From an uncultured Oscillospiraceae bacterium (GTDB taxonomy: Bacteria > Bacillota > Clostridia > Oscillospirales > Oscillospiraceae), in assembly GCA_944385305.1 (NCBI GenBank), contig CALWWS010000195.1:1-19051 (forward strand): a stretch of DNA of 19,051 nt. Direction: 5' to 3'. The translations under genes and the position numbers were made by a program. Positions 7,146 through 13,983 of the stretch are shown here, in pieces. The stretch's first letter is position 1, and each line of letters starts with the position of its first letter. The notes under the pieces were generated by a model. It was given only the letters and a program-made list of their open reading frames with translations. It was not told the origin of the DNA and did not search any database.

Positions 7146-7210
7146 AAAGGCCCCGGCGCTTATGGATAAGCGCCGGGGCCTTTGATTCTCAAAAAAGAGG
7201 CAGCAGCCTC
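7146..7210 (-). terminator. Tandem hairpins downstream of metY
   Basis: Reading the minus strand from metY: first a small stem GAGGC/GCCTC (7197-7210) followed directly by T6 (7191-7196), a compact intrinsic terminator. Then comes a long GC-rich stem of about 16-18 bp (7146-7183, core AGGCCCCGGCGCTTA) followed by T4. Together they separate metY from the next gene. Confidence 0.75.
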
Positions 7211-7218
7211 CTTGGCGA

Positions 7219-8502
7219 CTAAATTTGCTCCAGAGCCTGCTCCAGGTCGGCCAGGATGTCGGCAATGTCCTCAATGCCCACCGACAGGCGCACCAGGTCG
7301 GGGGAGATGCCCGCGTCGTGCAGCTCCTGATCGGTCATCTGGCGGTGGGTGGTGGAGGCGGGGTGGAGCACGCAGGTCTTGGCGTCGGCCACGTGGGTGG
7401 CGATGGAGGCCAGCTTCAGACCCGCCATGAATTTGGAGGCCGCCTCACGGCCCCCCTGCACCCCCAGGGAGATCACCCCGCAGGTGCCATTGGGCATGTA
7501 CTTCATGGCCAGCTTGTGGTAGGGGTCGCTCGCCAGGCCGGGGTAGCGCACCCAGGCCACCTTGGGGTGGGCAAGCAGGTACTCCGCCGCCTGGAGGGCG
7601 TTGGCGCAGTGCTTTGCCATGCGCAGGGGCAGGGTCTCCAGCCCGATGTTCAGGTAATAGGCGTTCTGGGGGGCGGGGGCGGCGCCCAGATCCCGCATGA
7701 GCTGAGCCACCGCCTTGGTGATGTAGGCCCCCTCCAGGCCGAAGCGCTGGGTGTAGACAATGCCGTGGTAGCTCACGTCCGGGGTGGTGAGGCCGGGGAA
7801 CTTGTGGGCATGGGCGTTCCAGTCAAACCTGCCGCTGTCCACAATGGCGCCCCCCACCGCGTTGGCGTGGCCGTCCATGTACTTGGTGGTGGAGTGGGTC
7901 ACAATGTCCGCCCCCCACTCAAAGGGCCGGCAGTTCACCGGGGTGGCGAAGGTGTTGTCGATGATGAGGGGCACCCCGTGGGCGTGGGCCGCCCTGGCAA
8001 ACTTCTCAATATCCAGCACGGTGAGGGCGGGGTTGGCGATGGTCTCCCCAAACACCGCCCGGGTCTCCGGCCGGAAGGCGGCCTCCAGCTCTTCCTCCGA
8101 GCAGTCCGGGTCCACAAAGGTAAAGTGGATGCCCATGCGGCGCATGGTGACGGCGAAGAGGTTGTAGGTGCCCCCGTAGATGGCGGAGGAGCACACCACA
8201 TGCTCCCCGCTGGAGACAATATTGAAGATGGCATAGAAGGAGGCAGCCTGGCCCGAGGAAGTGAGCATGGCCGCCGTCCCCCCCTCCAGGGCGCAGATCT
8301 TGGCCGCCACCTGGTCGGCGGTGGGGTTTTGCAGCCGGGTATAGAAATAGCCGCTCTCCTCCAGGTCGAACAGGGCCCCCATGGCCTCCCCGCTCTCGTA
8401 GCGGAAGGTGGTGGACTGGATAATGGGGATGTTGCGGGGCTCCCCGTTGGCGGGGGTGTAGCCCCCGTGGAGGCAGACGGTGCTGGCGCGGTGCTGGCTC
8501 AT
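7219..8502 (-). CDS. metY: O-acetylhomoserine sulfhydrylase (Cys/Met metabolism PLP enzyme)
   Basis: PLP-dependent enzyme of the Cys/Met metabolism family, expected to make homocysteine from O-acetyl-L-homoserine and sulfide in the cytoplasm (direct sulfhydrylation). The 427-residue length and the start LHGGYTPANGEPRNIPIIQS fit MetY better than the roughly 390-residue MetB/MetC enzymes. Key features: YTRLQNPT (54-61), the PLP-contacting SSGQAA (82-87), IIDNTFATP with the cofactor Asp182, and THSTTKYMDGH with the Schiff-base Lys207. The C-terminal LSVGIEDIADILADLEQAL is typical. AAAGGAAAGGAAG precedes the ATG. It is monocistronic, with promoter at 8543-8571 and terminator after the stop. No S-box is visible in the short upstream gap. 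Substrate preference cannot be proven from sequence alone. Confidence 0.92.
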   Translation of the reverse strand: MSQHRASTVCLHGGYTPANGEPRNIPIIQSTTFRYESGEAMGALFDLEESGYFYTRLQNPTADQVAAKICALEGGTAAMLTSSGQAASFYAIFNIVSSGEHVVCSSAIYGGTYNLFAVTMRRMGIHFTFVDPDCSEEELEAAFRPETRAVFGETIANPALTVLDIEKFARAAHAHGVPLIIDNTFATPVNCRPFEWGADIVTHSTTKYMDGHANAVGGAIVDSGRFDWNAHAHKFPGLTTPDVSYHGIVYTQRFGLEGAYITKAVAQLMRDLGAAPAPQNAYYLNIGLETLPLRMAKHCANALQAAEYLLAHPKVAWVRYPGLASDPYHKLAMKYMPNGTCGVISLGVQGGREAASKFMAGLKLASIATHVADAKTCVLHPASTTHRQMTDQELHDAGISPDLVRLSVGIEDIADILADLEQALEQI

Positions 8503-8542
8503 GGCTGGCGCTTCCTTTCCTTTTTGAGTAAACTATCTGTCT

Positions 8543-8571
8543 ATGCTACACGTTTTTCCCCGGTCTGTCAA
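8543..8571 (-). promoter_or_regulatory. Sigma-A promoter of metY
   Basis: On the minus strand, TTGACA (8566-8571), 17-base spacer, TAGCAT (8543-8548). It lies immediately after the stop codon of the upstream GerMN gene, so metY can be read independently of the signalling operon. Confidence 0.75.
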
Positions 8572-8577
8572 TCATTT

Positions 8578-9495
8578 TTACCCCGCCGTGTCCGCCTGGA
8601 GAGGGACGCTTACGTCCACGCCGGCGTAGTCCTCCGCCCGCTCCCCCTCCCGCTGGAGCTGCACCCCGTCCACCCCCTCCAGGGCGCACAGGGTGTTCAC
8701 CAGGGCGTAGAGCACCAGCTTCGCCTGCCGGTCATCCGCCGGGCGGTTGTCCCAGAAGGAGGCGGACAGGTCCACATAACACACATCATCCTCCACCTGG
8801 GCGGTGTAGATCTCCGCCCCGTCGGGCATGCAGGAGACCAGATCCTCCTGCCGCGGCCCCTCCAGCCAGGCGGCAAGCACCGCGTGGGGGGTGGTGATCT
8901 CCTCGGTCTTGAGCACCTGGCGGCACTCCACCCCCAGGGTGTCCCACACCGCCCGGGGGTACCACAGCTCGGCCTGGATGTAGACCGGCTCCTCCTCCGC
9001 TCCGGAGAGGAGCACGTCCTCCGGGGTGATCTCCTGGAGGCGGCGGTAGGGGATCTCCGCCCCCTCCACCGTCACGTACACCGACTCCACCCCCTCCATC
9101 TGGCACATGGTCAGGGCGATGCAGCAGTCGGCCACGGACAGCTCCACGCCGGACAGGCCGCCGTACTGCTCGGACAGGTTGAGATGGAGCCTGCCCCCCT
9201 CCAGCTGCCAGGCGCGCAGCACCACCCCCGACGGGATGGGACAGGTGAGGCCCGGGTCGGCGGGGTTGGCCAGCAGGGCGGCAAAGAGGGCGGGTATCAG
9301 GGACTGGTCCTCCGGGGGGGTATAGCTCTCCCAGTCCACCGAGGCGGAGGCCCCCTGGTCCTCCGCGGCGGAATAGAACACCCGGTAGGTGCCCGGGGGC
9401 AGAGTCTCCTCCACCCCGCCGGGTGCGGCGCACCCGGCGGGGATGAGGGCGCAGATCAAAGCGCCCAGCAGCAGCGCGGCCAGTTGTCGCTTCAC
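8578..9495 (-). CDS. GerMN-domain lipoprotein
   Basis: 305-residue lipoprotein. Residues 1-22 are a signal peptide ending in the lipobox-like IPAGC, with Cys22 as the lipidated residue. Two GerMN-type domains follow. The first is at about 65-145 (SLIPALFAALLANPAD, then LHLNLSEQYGG and CCIALTMCQMEGVESVYVTV). The second is at about 202-285 (PHAVLAAWLEGPRQED, then VCYVDLSASFWDN and LVLYALVNTLCALEGVDGVQ). GerMN domains occur in spore germination protein GerM and in the actinobacterial lipoprotein LpqB. Its ATG overlaps the stop of the histidine kinase gene by 4 bases, so it is translationally coupled as the last gene of the operon. It may sit on the outer membrane face and modulate the kinase sensor; that role is inferred from position and from the LpqB precedent. 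Confidence 0.88.
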   Translation of the reverse strand: MKRQLAALLLGALICALIPAGCAAPGGVEETLPPGTYRVFYSAAEDQGASASVDWESYTPPEDQSLIPALFAALLANPADPGLTCPIPSGVVLRAWQLEGGRLHLNLSEQYGGLSGVELSVADCCIALTMCQMEGVESVYVTVEGAEIPYRRLQEITPEDVLLSGAEEEPVYIQAELWYPRAVWDTLGVECRQVLKTEEITTPHAVLAAWLEGPRQEDLVSCMPDGAEIYTAQVEDDVCYVDLSASFWDNRPADDRQAKLVLYALVNTLCALEGVDGVQLQREGERAEDYAGVDVSVPLQADTAG

Positions 9496-10940
9496 TCCGG
9501 CTCCCCTCCTCTCTGGGTCCAGCGGGGAAAGACCACCTCAAAGCAGGTGCCTCCCTCCGCCCGGCGGGAGGCCGACACGCTGCCCCCGTGGAGCCGGGCG
9601 GTGTCCCGCACAATGGACAGCCCCAGCCCGGTGCCCCCGGCGGCCCGGGAGCGGGCCTTGTCCACCCGGTAGAACCGGTCGAAGATCTTGGGCATGTCCT
9701 CCTCCGGGATGCCCACCCCGGTGTCCTCCACCCGGAGGATCACCTGGCCGCCCCGCACCGCCAGGGTGACCAGCACCAGCCCGCCGGGGCGGTTGTACTT
9801 CACGGCGTTTTCCATCAGGTTGAATACCACCTGGTACAGGTCGTCCCAGGTGGCCAGCACCCGGCAGTCCGGGTCCAGGAACAGGCGGAGCTCCACCGGC
9901 ACCGCCCCGGCCAGGGGGGTGAGCATGTGCTCCACCTTCTCCACCACCGCACCCAGATCCACCGGCTCTGCCGCGGCGGGGGGCGCGGTATCCACCCGGG
10001 TGAGGGTGAGCAGCTTTTCCGTAATGCGGGTGAGGCGCTCGGCCTCCTCCCCGATGTCGGCCAGGAACTCCCGGGCGGTCTGCTCGTCCATGTGCTCGGC
10101 CTGGAGGATGGAGTCGGTGAGCAGGCGGATGGATGCCAGGGGGGTCTTGAGCTCGTGGGAGGCGTCGGACACAAAGCGCCGCCTCACCTCCTCCGTGGTC
10201 TGGAGGCGGCCGGTGAGGGCGTTGAACTCCTCGGCCAGAAGGGTCATCTCATCCCCCCCGGCGGTGGGCAGGCGGTGGCTGTACTCCCCCTCCCGCACCA
10301 CCCGGATGGCCCGCAGCAGCGCCCCCATCCGCCGGGTGAGGGCACGGGAGAAGAGCAGGCCCAGCCCCGCCGCCAGCAGGCAGATGAACAGGGAGATGGA
10401 GCGCAGGTTGCTCTGGATGCCCAGCAGCAGCGCCCCCTGCTGGGCGTCATACTCGTAGAGGTATACCGCCCCCATGGTCATGCCCCGGTAGGTGACGGGC
10501 ACCGCCGCCCGGCTGCGGAAGGCCCCCTCCCGGTACTCCGAGCGGAACACGTCGTTGCCCTCCAGGGCGGTGGTGAGCTCCCAGATCATGGCGTAGCGGC
10601 CCAGGGTGTCCTCCCGCCGGGTGCCCTCGTGCACGTCGTAGAGCACTACCCCGGAGGGGTCGGTGATCACCATGCGGGTGGCCCTCACCGCCCCCAGGGC
10701 CTGGATGGTCTGGGCCGCCCCGCCCTCGGTGAGGGCGTCGGGGCCGGACAGGGCGGAGGCAATGACCGCCGCCTGGTTGAGCATGGAGGTGTGCTTGGAC
10801 TGATAGACCAGATCCTGGCTGACCAGCACCGGGTAGGTGTTGAGCAGCACCACCACCGCCGCGATCACCGCCAGATAGGCCAGCACAAATTTCAGCTGGA
10901 GAGAGCGCCAGAAGGGCACGTGCCCGTCTCCCCGATCCAT
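9492..10940 (-). CDS. Membrane sensor histidine kinase (HAMP, HisKA)
   Basis: 482-residue sensor kinase partnering the response regulator just upstream. A cytoplasmic N-tail is followed by TM1 (about 17-38), an extracytoplasmic sensor region (about 39-180), TM2 (about 181-199) and a HAMP linker (about 198-250). The dimerisation/phosphoacceptor domain has SDASHELKTPLASIRL with His262. The ATPase domain has the N box NLMENAVKY, G1 DTGVGIP, F box FDRFYR and G2 GGTGLGLSIV. All catalytic motifs are present, so it should be active. The extracellular part has a PAS/Cache-like feel (MVITDPSGVVLYD, TYRGMTMGAVYLYEYD), resembling PhoR/WalK-type kinases. The ATG follows a GAGGGGGAGAG site, 30 bases after the regulator's stop. 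The signal is unknown. Confidence 0.95.
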   Translation of the reverse strand: MDRGDGHVPFWRSLQLKFVLAYLAVIAAVVVLLNTYPVLVSQDLVYQSKHTSMLNQAAVIASALSGPDALTEGGAAQTIQALGAVRATRMVITDPSGVVLYDVHEGTRREDTLGRYAMIWELTTALEGNDVFRSEYREGAFRSRAAVPVTYRGMTMGAVYLYEYDAQQGALLLGIQSNLRSISLFICLLAAGLGLLFSRALTRRMGALLRAIRVVREGEYSHRLPTAGGDEMTLLAEEFNALTGRLQTTEEVRRRFVSDASHELKTPLASIRLLTDSILQAEHMDEQTAREFLADIGEEAERLTRITEKLLTLTRVDTAPPAAAEPVDLGAVVEKVEHMLTPLAGAVPVELRLFLDPDCRVLATWDDLYQVVFNLMENAVKYNRPGGLVLVTLAVRGGQVILRVEDTGVGIPEEDMPKIFDRFYRVDKARSRAAGGTGLGLSIVRDTARLHGGSVSASRRAEGGTCFEVVFPRWTQRGGEPE

Positions 10941-10970
10941 GCCCTCTCCCCCTCTCTCATACAGAAAATG

Positions 10971-11654
10971 TTACGTCCCCTTCAGATAGTAGCCCACGCC
11001 CCACTTGGTGAGGATGTAGGCCGGGCTGGCCGGGTCCAGCTCCAGCTTCTCCCGCAGGCGGCGCACATGCACGTCCACCGTGCGGTAGTCACCGGCGTAC
11101 TCGTACCCCCACACCACGTTGAGCAGGTTCTCCCGGCTGTATACCCGCCCCGGGTTGCGCAGCAGCAGCTCCATCAGGTCAAACTCCTTGGCGGTGAGCT
11201 CCACCGGGGTATCCCCCCGCCAGGCCGCCCGGGCGTCGGCGTCCAGAGTAATGTGGCCGGCGGTGAGCCGCCCGCCCCCCTCCTTCTGGGCCGCCATCCC
11301 CGCCCGGCGCAGCAGGGCCCGCACCCGGGCCTTCAGCTCCAGAATGTTGAAGGGCTTGGTGATGTAGTCGTCCGCCCCGCACTCAAAGCCCACGATCTTG
11401 TCCGCGTCCTCGCTGCGGGCGGTGAGCATGATAATGGGCACGTTGGAGAACTCCCGGATGCGCATGCAGGCCTGCAGGCCGTCGATGCGGGGCATCATCA
11501 GATCCAGGATGATAAGATCAAAGGCGCCTCCCCGGGCCAGCTCCACCGCCGCCTCCCCGTCGTAGGCCGTCTCCACCTGGTAGCCCTCGCTCTCCAGGTT
11601 GAACTTGATGCCCTTGACCAGCACCCGCTCGTCATCCACCACTAGTATCTTCAC
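10971..11654 (-). CDS. OmpR/PhoB-type response regulator
   Basis: 227-residue DNA-binding regulator, phosphorylated by the adjacent kinase. The receiver (about 1-120) has the acidic pair Asp7/Asp8 (ILVVDDE), phospho-acceptor Asp51 (LIILDLMMPRIDG), Thr78 (MLTAR) and Lys100 (DYITKPF), all canonical. The C-terminal winged helix (about 130-225) has TAKEFDLMELLLRNPGRVYS, then DYRTVDVHVRRLREKLE and TKWGVGYYLKG, typical of PhoB/WalR-like regulators. The start codon is GTG (11652-11654), with GGGGGAGGA 8 or so bases upstream. It overlaps the stop of the HhH gene as GTGA, so translation is coupled. Targets are unknown; the nearby D,D-carboxypeptidase gene is one possibility. Confidence 0.95.
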   Translation of the reverse strand: MKILVVDDERVLVKGIKFNLESEGYQVETAYDGEAAVELARGGAFDLIILDLMMPRIDGLQACMRIREFSNVPIIMLTARSEDADKIVGFECGADDYITKPFNILELKARVRALLRRAGMAAQKEGGGRLTAGHITLDADARAAWRGDTPVELTAKEFDLMELLLRNPGRVYSRENLLNVVWGYEYAGDYRTVDVHVRRLREKLELDPASPAYILTKWGVGYYLKGT

Positions 11655-12010
11655 TGCCTGTCCTCCCCCGTTGTGATATAGTCCCGCAGCCCCTCCAGCA
11701 CGCCCTGGCCGATGCCGTCCACCCGGAGGAGATCCTCCGGGGTGTCAAAGGGGCCGTTGGCCTCCCGTTCGGCCAGGATGCTGCTCCCCCGAACCTCCCC
11801 GATGCCGGGCAGGGTCATCAGCTGCTCCAGATCCGCGGTGTTGATGTCCACCAGCTCCACCCCGCTGCCGGCCTCGTCCGCGCCCTGTACCTGCACCCGG
11901 ACCTCCATAGGCCGGCCGCCCCACAGGTCCCGGGCCAGCCAGCCCCCGCCGAAGCAGAGCACCACCGCGGCCGCCCAGAGGGCAAGCCGCTCCCATCTGG
12001 AAATCTTCAT
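11651..12010 (-). CDS. Membrane-anchored helix-hairpin-helix protein, ComEA-like
   Basis: 119-residue protein with an N-terminal membrane anchor (about residues 9-30, LALWAAAVVLCFGGGWLARD), a short linker, and a tandem HhH domain: VDINTADLEQLMTLPGIGEV and then TPEDLLRVDGIGQGVLEGLRDYI. This is the C-terminal DNA-binding domain of ComEA, the receptor for transforming DNA, but the linker is short (about 35 residues) and no SLBB domain is visible, so it is smaller than classical ComEA. A role in DNA binding at the cell surface is therefore possible but not shown. The ATG at 12008-12010 is preferred because the anchor follows directly; an in-frame ATG at 12067 would add 19 residues. It is the first gene of the regulator/kinase/lipoprotein operon. 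Confidence 0.85.
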   Translation of the reverse strand: MKISRWERLALWAAAVVLCFGGGWLARDLWGGRPMEVRVQVQGADEAGSGVELVDINTADLEQLMTLPGIGEVRGSSILAEREANGPFDTPEDLLRVDGIGQGVLEGLRDYITTGEDRQ

Positions 12011-12032
12011 GGTTGCATAACCGCCTTTTCCA

Positions 12033-12061
12033 TTGCACCCCGGGGCGAAATTTGGTATACT
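12033..12061 (+). promoter_or_regulatory. Probable promoter of the D,D-carboxypeptidase gene
   Basis: TTGCAC (12033-12038), 17-base spacer, TATACT (12056-12061) on the plus strand. The start near 12068 would give a leader of about 80 bases. It overlaps the 5' region of the divergent HhH operon. Confidence 0.6.
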
Positions 12062-12118
12062 GTACATAATCCGGCTTCCGGGGCCCCGTATTCCGGCCCG
12101 GCGGCCTCAACTGGGGTT

Positions 12119-12127
12119 ATTATATCA
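12119..12127 (-). promoter_or_regulatory. Possible extended -10 promoter of the HhH/two-component operon
   Basis: On the minus strand, TGATATAAT is a full extended -10 element, but no good -35 box stands 17 bases upstream. If used, the transcript starts near 12112 with a leader of about 100 bases. The element lies close to the ribosome binding site of the divergent carboxypeptidase gene, so the two transcription units would overlap at their starts. Confidence 0.4.
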
Positions 12128-12146
12128 TACATAGTGGGAGTTTCCT

Positions 12147-13553
12147 ATGAAAAAATATTCTCTTCGCCTTCTCTCCGCCGCGCTGACTCTGGTCATCCTG
12201 TGCGCCGCCCTTACCCCCTTTGCCGCCGCCCAGGGCAGCGGCAGCGCCATCCTGGACGAAATGCAGGTCCAGGCCAAGGCCGCCATCCTGGTGGACACCG
12301 CCTATGACGAGGTGCTCTACCAGTACAACGCCCACGAGAAGATGTACCCCGCCAGCATCACCAAGGTGATGACCTGCCTGCTGGCCCTGGAGGCGGTGGA
12401 CGCCGGGCAGCTCACCCTGGAGCAGACGGTGACCGCCGGGGACGGCATCCACACCGGCATCGGGGACAACGCCTCCACCGCCGACATCAAGCTGGGGGAG
12501 GAAATCCGGGTCATCGACCTGCTCTACGCCGCCCTCATCCCCTCGGCCAACGAGGCGTGCAACGTGCTGGCCCAGGCGGTCTCGGGCAGCGTGGAGGCGT
12601 TTGTGGAGCTGATGAACACCCGGGCGGCCGAGCTGGGCATGGAGGACACCCACTTTGCCAACACCCACGGCTACCACGACGACAGCCACTACACCAGCGC
12701 CTATGACGTCTACCTCATGTGCCGCCAGGCCATGAAAAACGAGACCTTCCGCACCATCGTCTCCTCCAAGGGCTACACCATGCCCGCCACCAACCTGCAC
12801 ACCGAGCCCCGCCAGGTGCACTCCACCAACGCCCTCATCTCCAACTGGAACGTGCGGGGCTACCTCTACGAGTACGCCACCGGCATCAAGACGGGCAGCA
12901 CCCCCGAGGCCGGGCTGTGCCTGGCCTCCTCCGCCACCAAGAACGACCGCACCCTCATCTGCGTGGTGATGGGCTGCGAGCGGGTGCCCGGCACCTCGGG
13001 CAGCGAGGGACGCACCGACTTCACCGAGACCATCCGCCTGTTCGACTGGGGCTTTGCCAACTTCTCCCGGCAGGTGATTCTGGACGACACCGCACTGGAC
13101 ATCGCCGAGATGCCCGTCACCCTCTCCAAGTCGGAGGCGGTGGCCCTGCGCCCCGAGGGGGAGCTGGCCGCCACCCTGCCCAACGACCTGGACCCCGCCC
13201 TGTTCACCCGCACCCCCACCCTGAACGCCCAGAGCGTGGAGGCCCCGGTGGAGGAGGGGCAGGTGCTGGGCTCGGTCGCCGTGTCCTACAACGGCGTGGA
13301 GTACGGCACCCTGGATCTGGTGGCCCTCAACAGCGTGGAGCGCTCTGACCTCATGTTCTACATGGATCGGATTGAAAAGTTCTTCAGCCAGATCTGGGTG
13401 AAGATTCTGCTGGTGGTCATCCTCATCGCCATTGTGGTGCTCATCCTGCGCCGGGTGCTCTTCGGCTCCCGCCGGGGCCGCCGCCGCCGGGGAGGCGCGG
13501 TGTACTCCGGCCGCTCCCGCTACACCGGCAGCCGGTACCGCAGAAGAAGATAA
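12147..13553 (+). CDS. D-alanyl-D-alanine carboxypeptidase (PBP5/DacF type), membrane anchored
   Basis: 468-residue low-molecular-weight penicillin-binding protein that trims the terminal D-Ala from peptidoglycan stem peptides outside the membrane. Signal peptide about 1-28 (ending PFAAAQG). The S11 catalytic motifs are SxxK at Ser70-Lys73 (YPASITKVMT), SxN at Ser133-Asn135 (IPSANEA) and KTG at 248-250 (TGIKTGSTPEAG). A beta-rich C-terminal domain (about 310-400) is followed by a single transmembrane segment (about 416-435) and a strongly basic cytoplasmic tail (RRGRRRRGG and RYRRRR). Family members usually end in an amphipathic helix or a short tail, so the Arg-rich tail is a distinguishing feature. 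GGGAG stands 6 bases before the ATG. It is divergent from the two-component operon and followed by a strong hairpin. Confidence 0.94.
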   Translation: MKKYSLRLLSAALTLVILCAALTPFAAAQGSGSAILDEMQVQAKAAILVDTAYDEVLYQYNAHEKMYPASITKVMTCLLALEAVDAGQLTLEQTVTAGDGIHTGIGDNASTADIKLGEEIRVIDLLYAALIPSANEACNVLAQAVSGSVEAFVELMNTRAAELGMEDTHFANTHGYHDDSHYTSAYDVYLMCRQAMKNETFRTIVSSKGYTMPATNLHTEPRQVHSTNALISNWNVRGYLYEYATGIKTGSTPEAGLCLASSATKNDRTLICVVMGCERVPGTSGSEGRTDFTETIRLFDWGFANFSRQVILDDTALDIAEMPVTLSKSEAVALRPEGELAATLPNDLDPALFTRTPTLNAQSVEAPVEEGQVLGSVAVSYNGVEYGTLDLVALNSVERSDLMFYMDRIEKFFSQIWVKILLVVILIAIVVLILRRVLFGSRRGRRRRGGAVYSGRSRYTGSRYRRRR

Positions 13554-13594
13554 AAAAAGTTGGGGGGACGGCTTCCTGGAAGCCGTCCCCCCAA
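13554..13594. terminator. Terminator between the carboxypeptidase and TSCPD genes
   Basis: A 16-bp stem (TTGGGGGGACGGCTTC with its complement, 13560-13594) and a CTG loop. On the minus strand it is followed by T7 (A7 at 13552-13558), making it a strong terminator for the TSCPD gene. On the plus strand only scattered Ts follow, so it is weaker for the carboxypeptidase transcript. Confidence 0.85.
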
Positions 13595-13596
13595 GC

Positions 13597-13851
13597 TTAT
13601 TTCTGCTCCTGCTGCCACCGGGCCAGGGCACGGGAGAGCTGGTCGGGACAGGAGGTCTCCTTCTCCCCGCAGCGGATGCCCGCCAGGCGGCGCCGCGCCT
13701 CCTCCACCGGCATCCCCTCCACCAGCCGTGAAATGCCCTGGAGGTTTCCGCTGCAGCCTCCCTCCACCTCCAGCCGGCGGATCACATCCCCCTCAATCTC
13801 CACGGTCATTGCCCGGGAGCACACCCCCTGGGGGGCATAGCAAATGGTCAT
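13597..13851 (-). CDS. TSCPD-domain protein (TIGR03905-type)
   Basis: 84-residue small protein. The signature TSCPDQLSRAL is at about residues 66-76, with conserved Cys5, Cys11, Cys33, Cys61 and Cys68 and the stretch VEGGCSGNLQGISRLVEGM. It matches the short stand-alone TSCPD family common in Firmicutes; the same domain closes some class II ribonucleotide reductases. Function is unknown; the Cys set suggests metal or redox chemistry (inference). The ATG follows AGGGAGGAG about 10 bases upstream. It is transcribed divergently from the TetR gene from a shared operator region. Confidence 0.88.
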   Translation of the reverse strand: MTICYAPQGVCSRAMTVEIEGDVIRRLEVEGGCSGNLQGISRLVEGMPVEEARRRLAGIRCGEKETSCPDQLSRALARWQQEQK

Positions 13852-13882
13852 CTCTCTGTCTCCTCCCTGCCTGTTTCCCCCT

Positions 13883-13911
13883 ATTATATGCCTGTACCGT
13901 CAGGATTGCAA
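13883..13911 (-). promoter_or_regulatory. Promoter of the TSCPD gene
   Basis: On the minus strand, TTGCAA (13906-13911), 17-base spacer, TATAAT (13883-13888). The -35 hexamer is the centre of the 20-bp palindrome at 13899-13918. Confidence 0.8.
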
Positions 13912-13918
13912 TCCTGAC
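13899..13918. promoter_or_regulatory. 20-bp perfect palindrome, probable operator
   Basis: GTCAGGATTG followed directly by CAATCCTGAC, a perfect inverted repeat. It covers the shared -35 hexamer TTGCAA of two divergent promoters, one for the TSCPD gene and one for the TetR-family gene. Placement and symmetry are those of an autoregulatory TetR operator; the binding protein is inferred from adjacency. Confidence 0.7.
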
Positions 13919-13935
13919 CCTGCCTGTGGTATAAT
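13906..13935 (+). promoter_or_regulatory. Promoter of the TetR-family gene
   Basis: TTGCAA (13906-13911), 18-base spacer, TATAAT (13930-13935). It shares its -35 box with the divergent TSCPD promoter. The start near 13942 gives a leader of about 40 bases. Confidence 0.8.
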
Positions 13936-13983
13936 GCTTTTAATAGCGGCTTGCGCCCAAATCGGAGAGAGGAGGTGAGGCGG

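Noticed and set aside
7225..11645. Very long plus-strand open frames (7225-9672 and 9588-11645) opposite metY, the GerMN gene, the kinase and the regulator
   Set aside because: Their products are rich in Gly, His, Val, Gln and Pro with no domain signatures, as expected for the antisense of GC-rich genes; the minus-strand genes have clear motifs, ribosome binding sites and promoters.
12120..13631. 503-codon minus-strand open frame opposite the D,D-carboxypeptidase gene
   Set aside because: Antisense artefact of GC-rich codon use; composition rich in His, Gly and Val without a recognisable domain.
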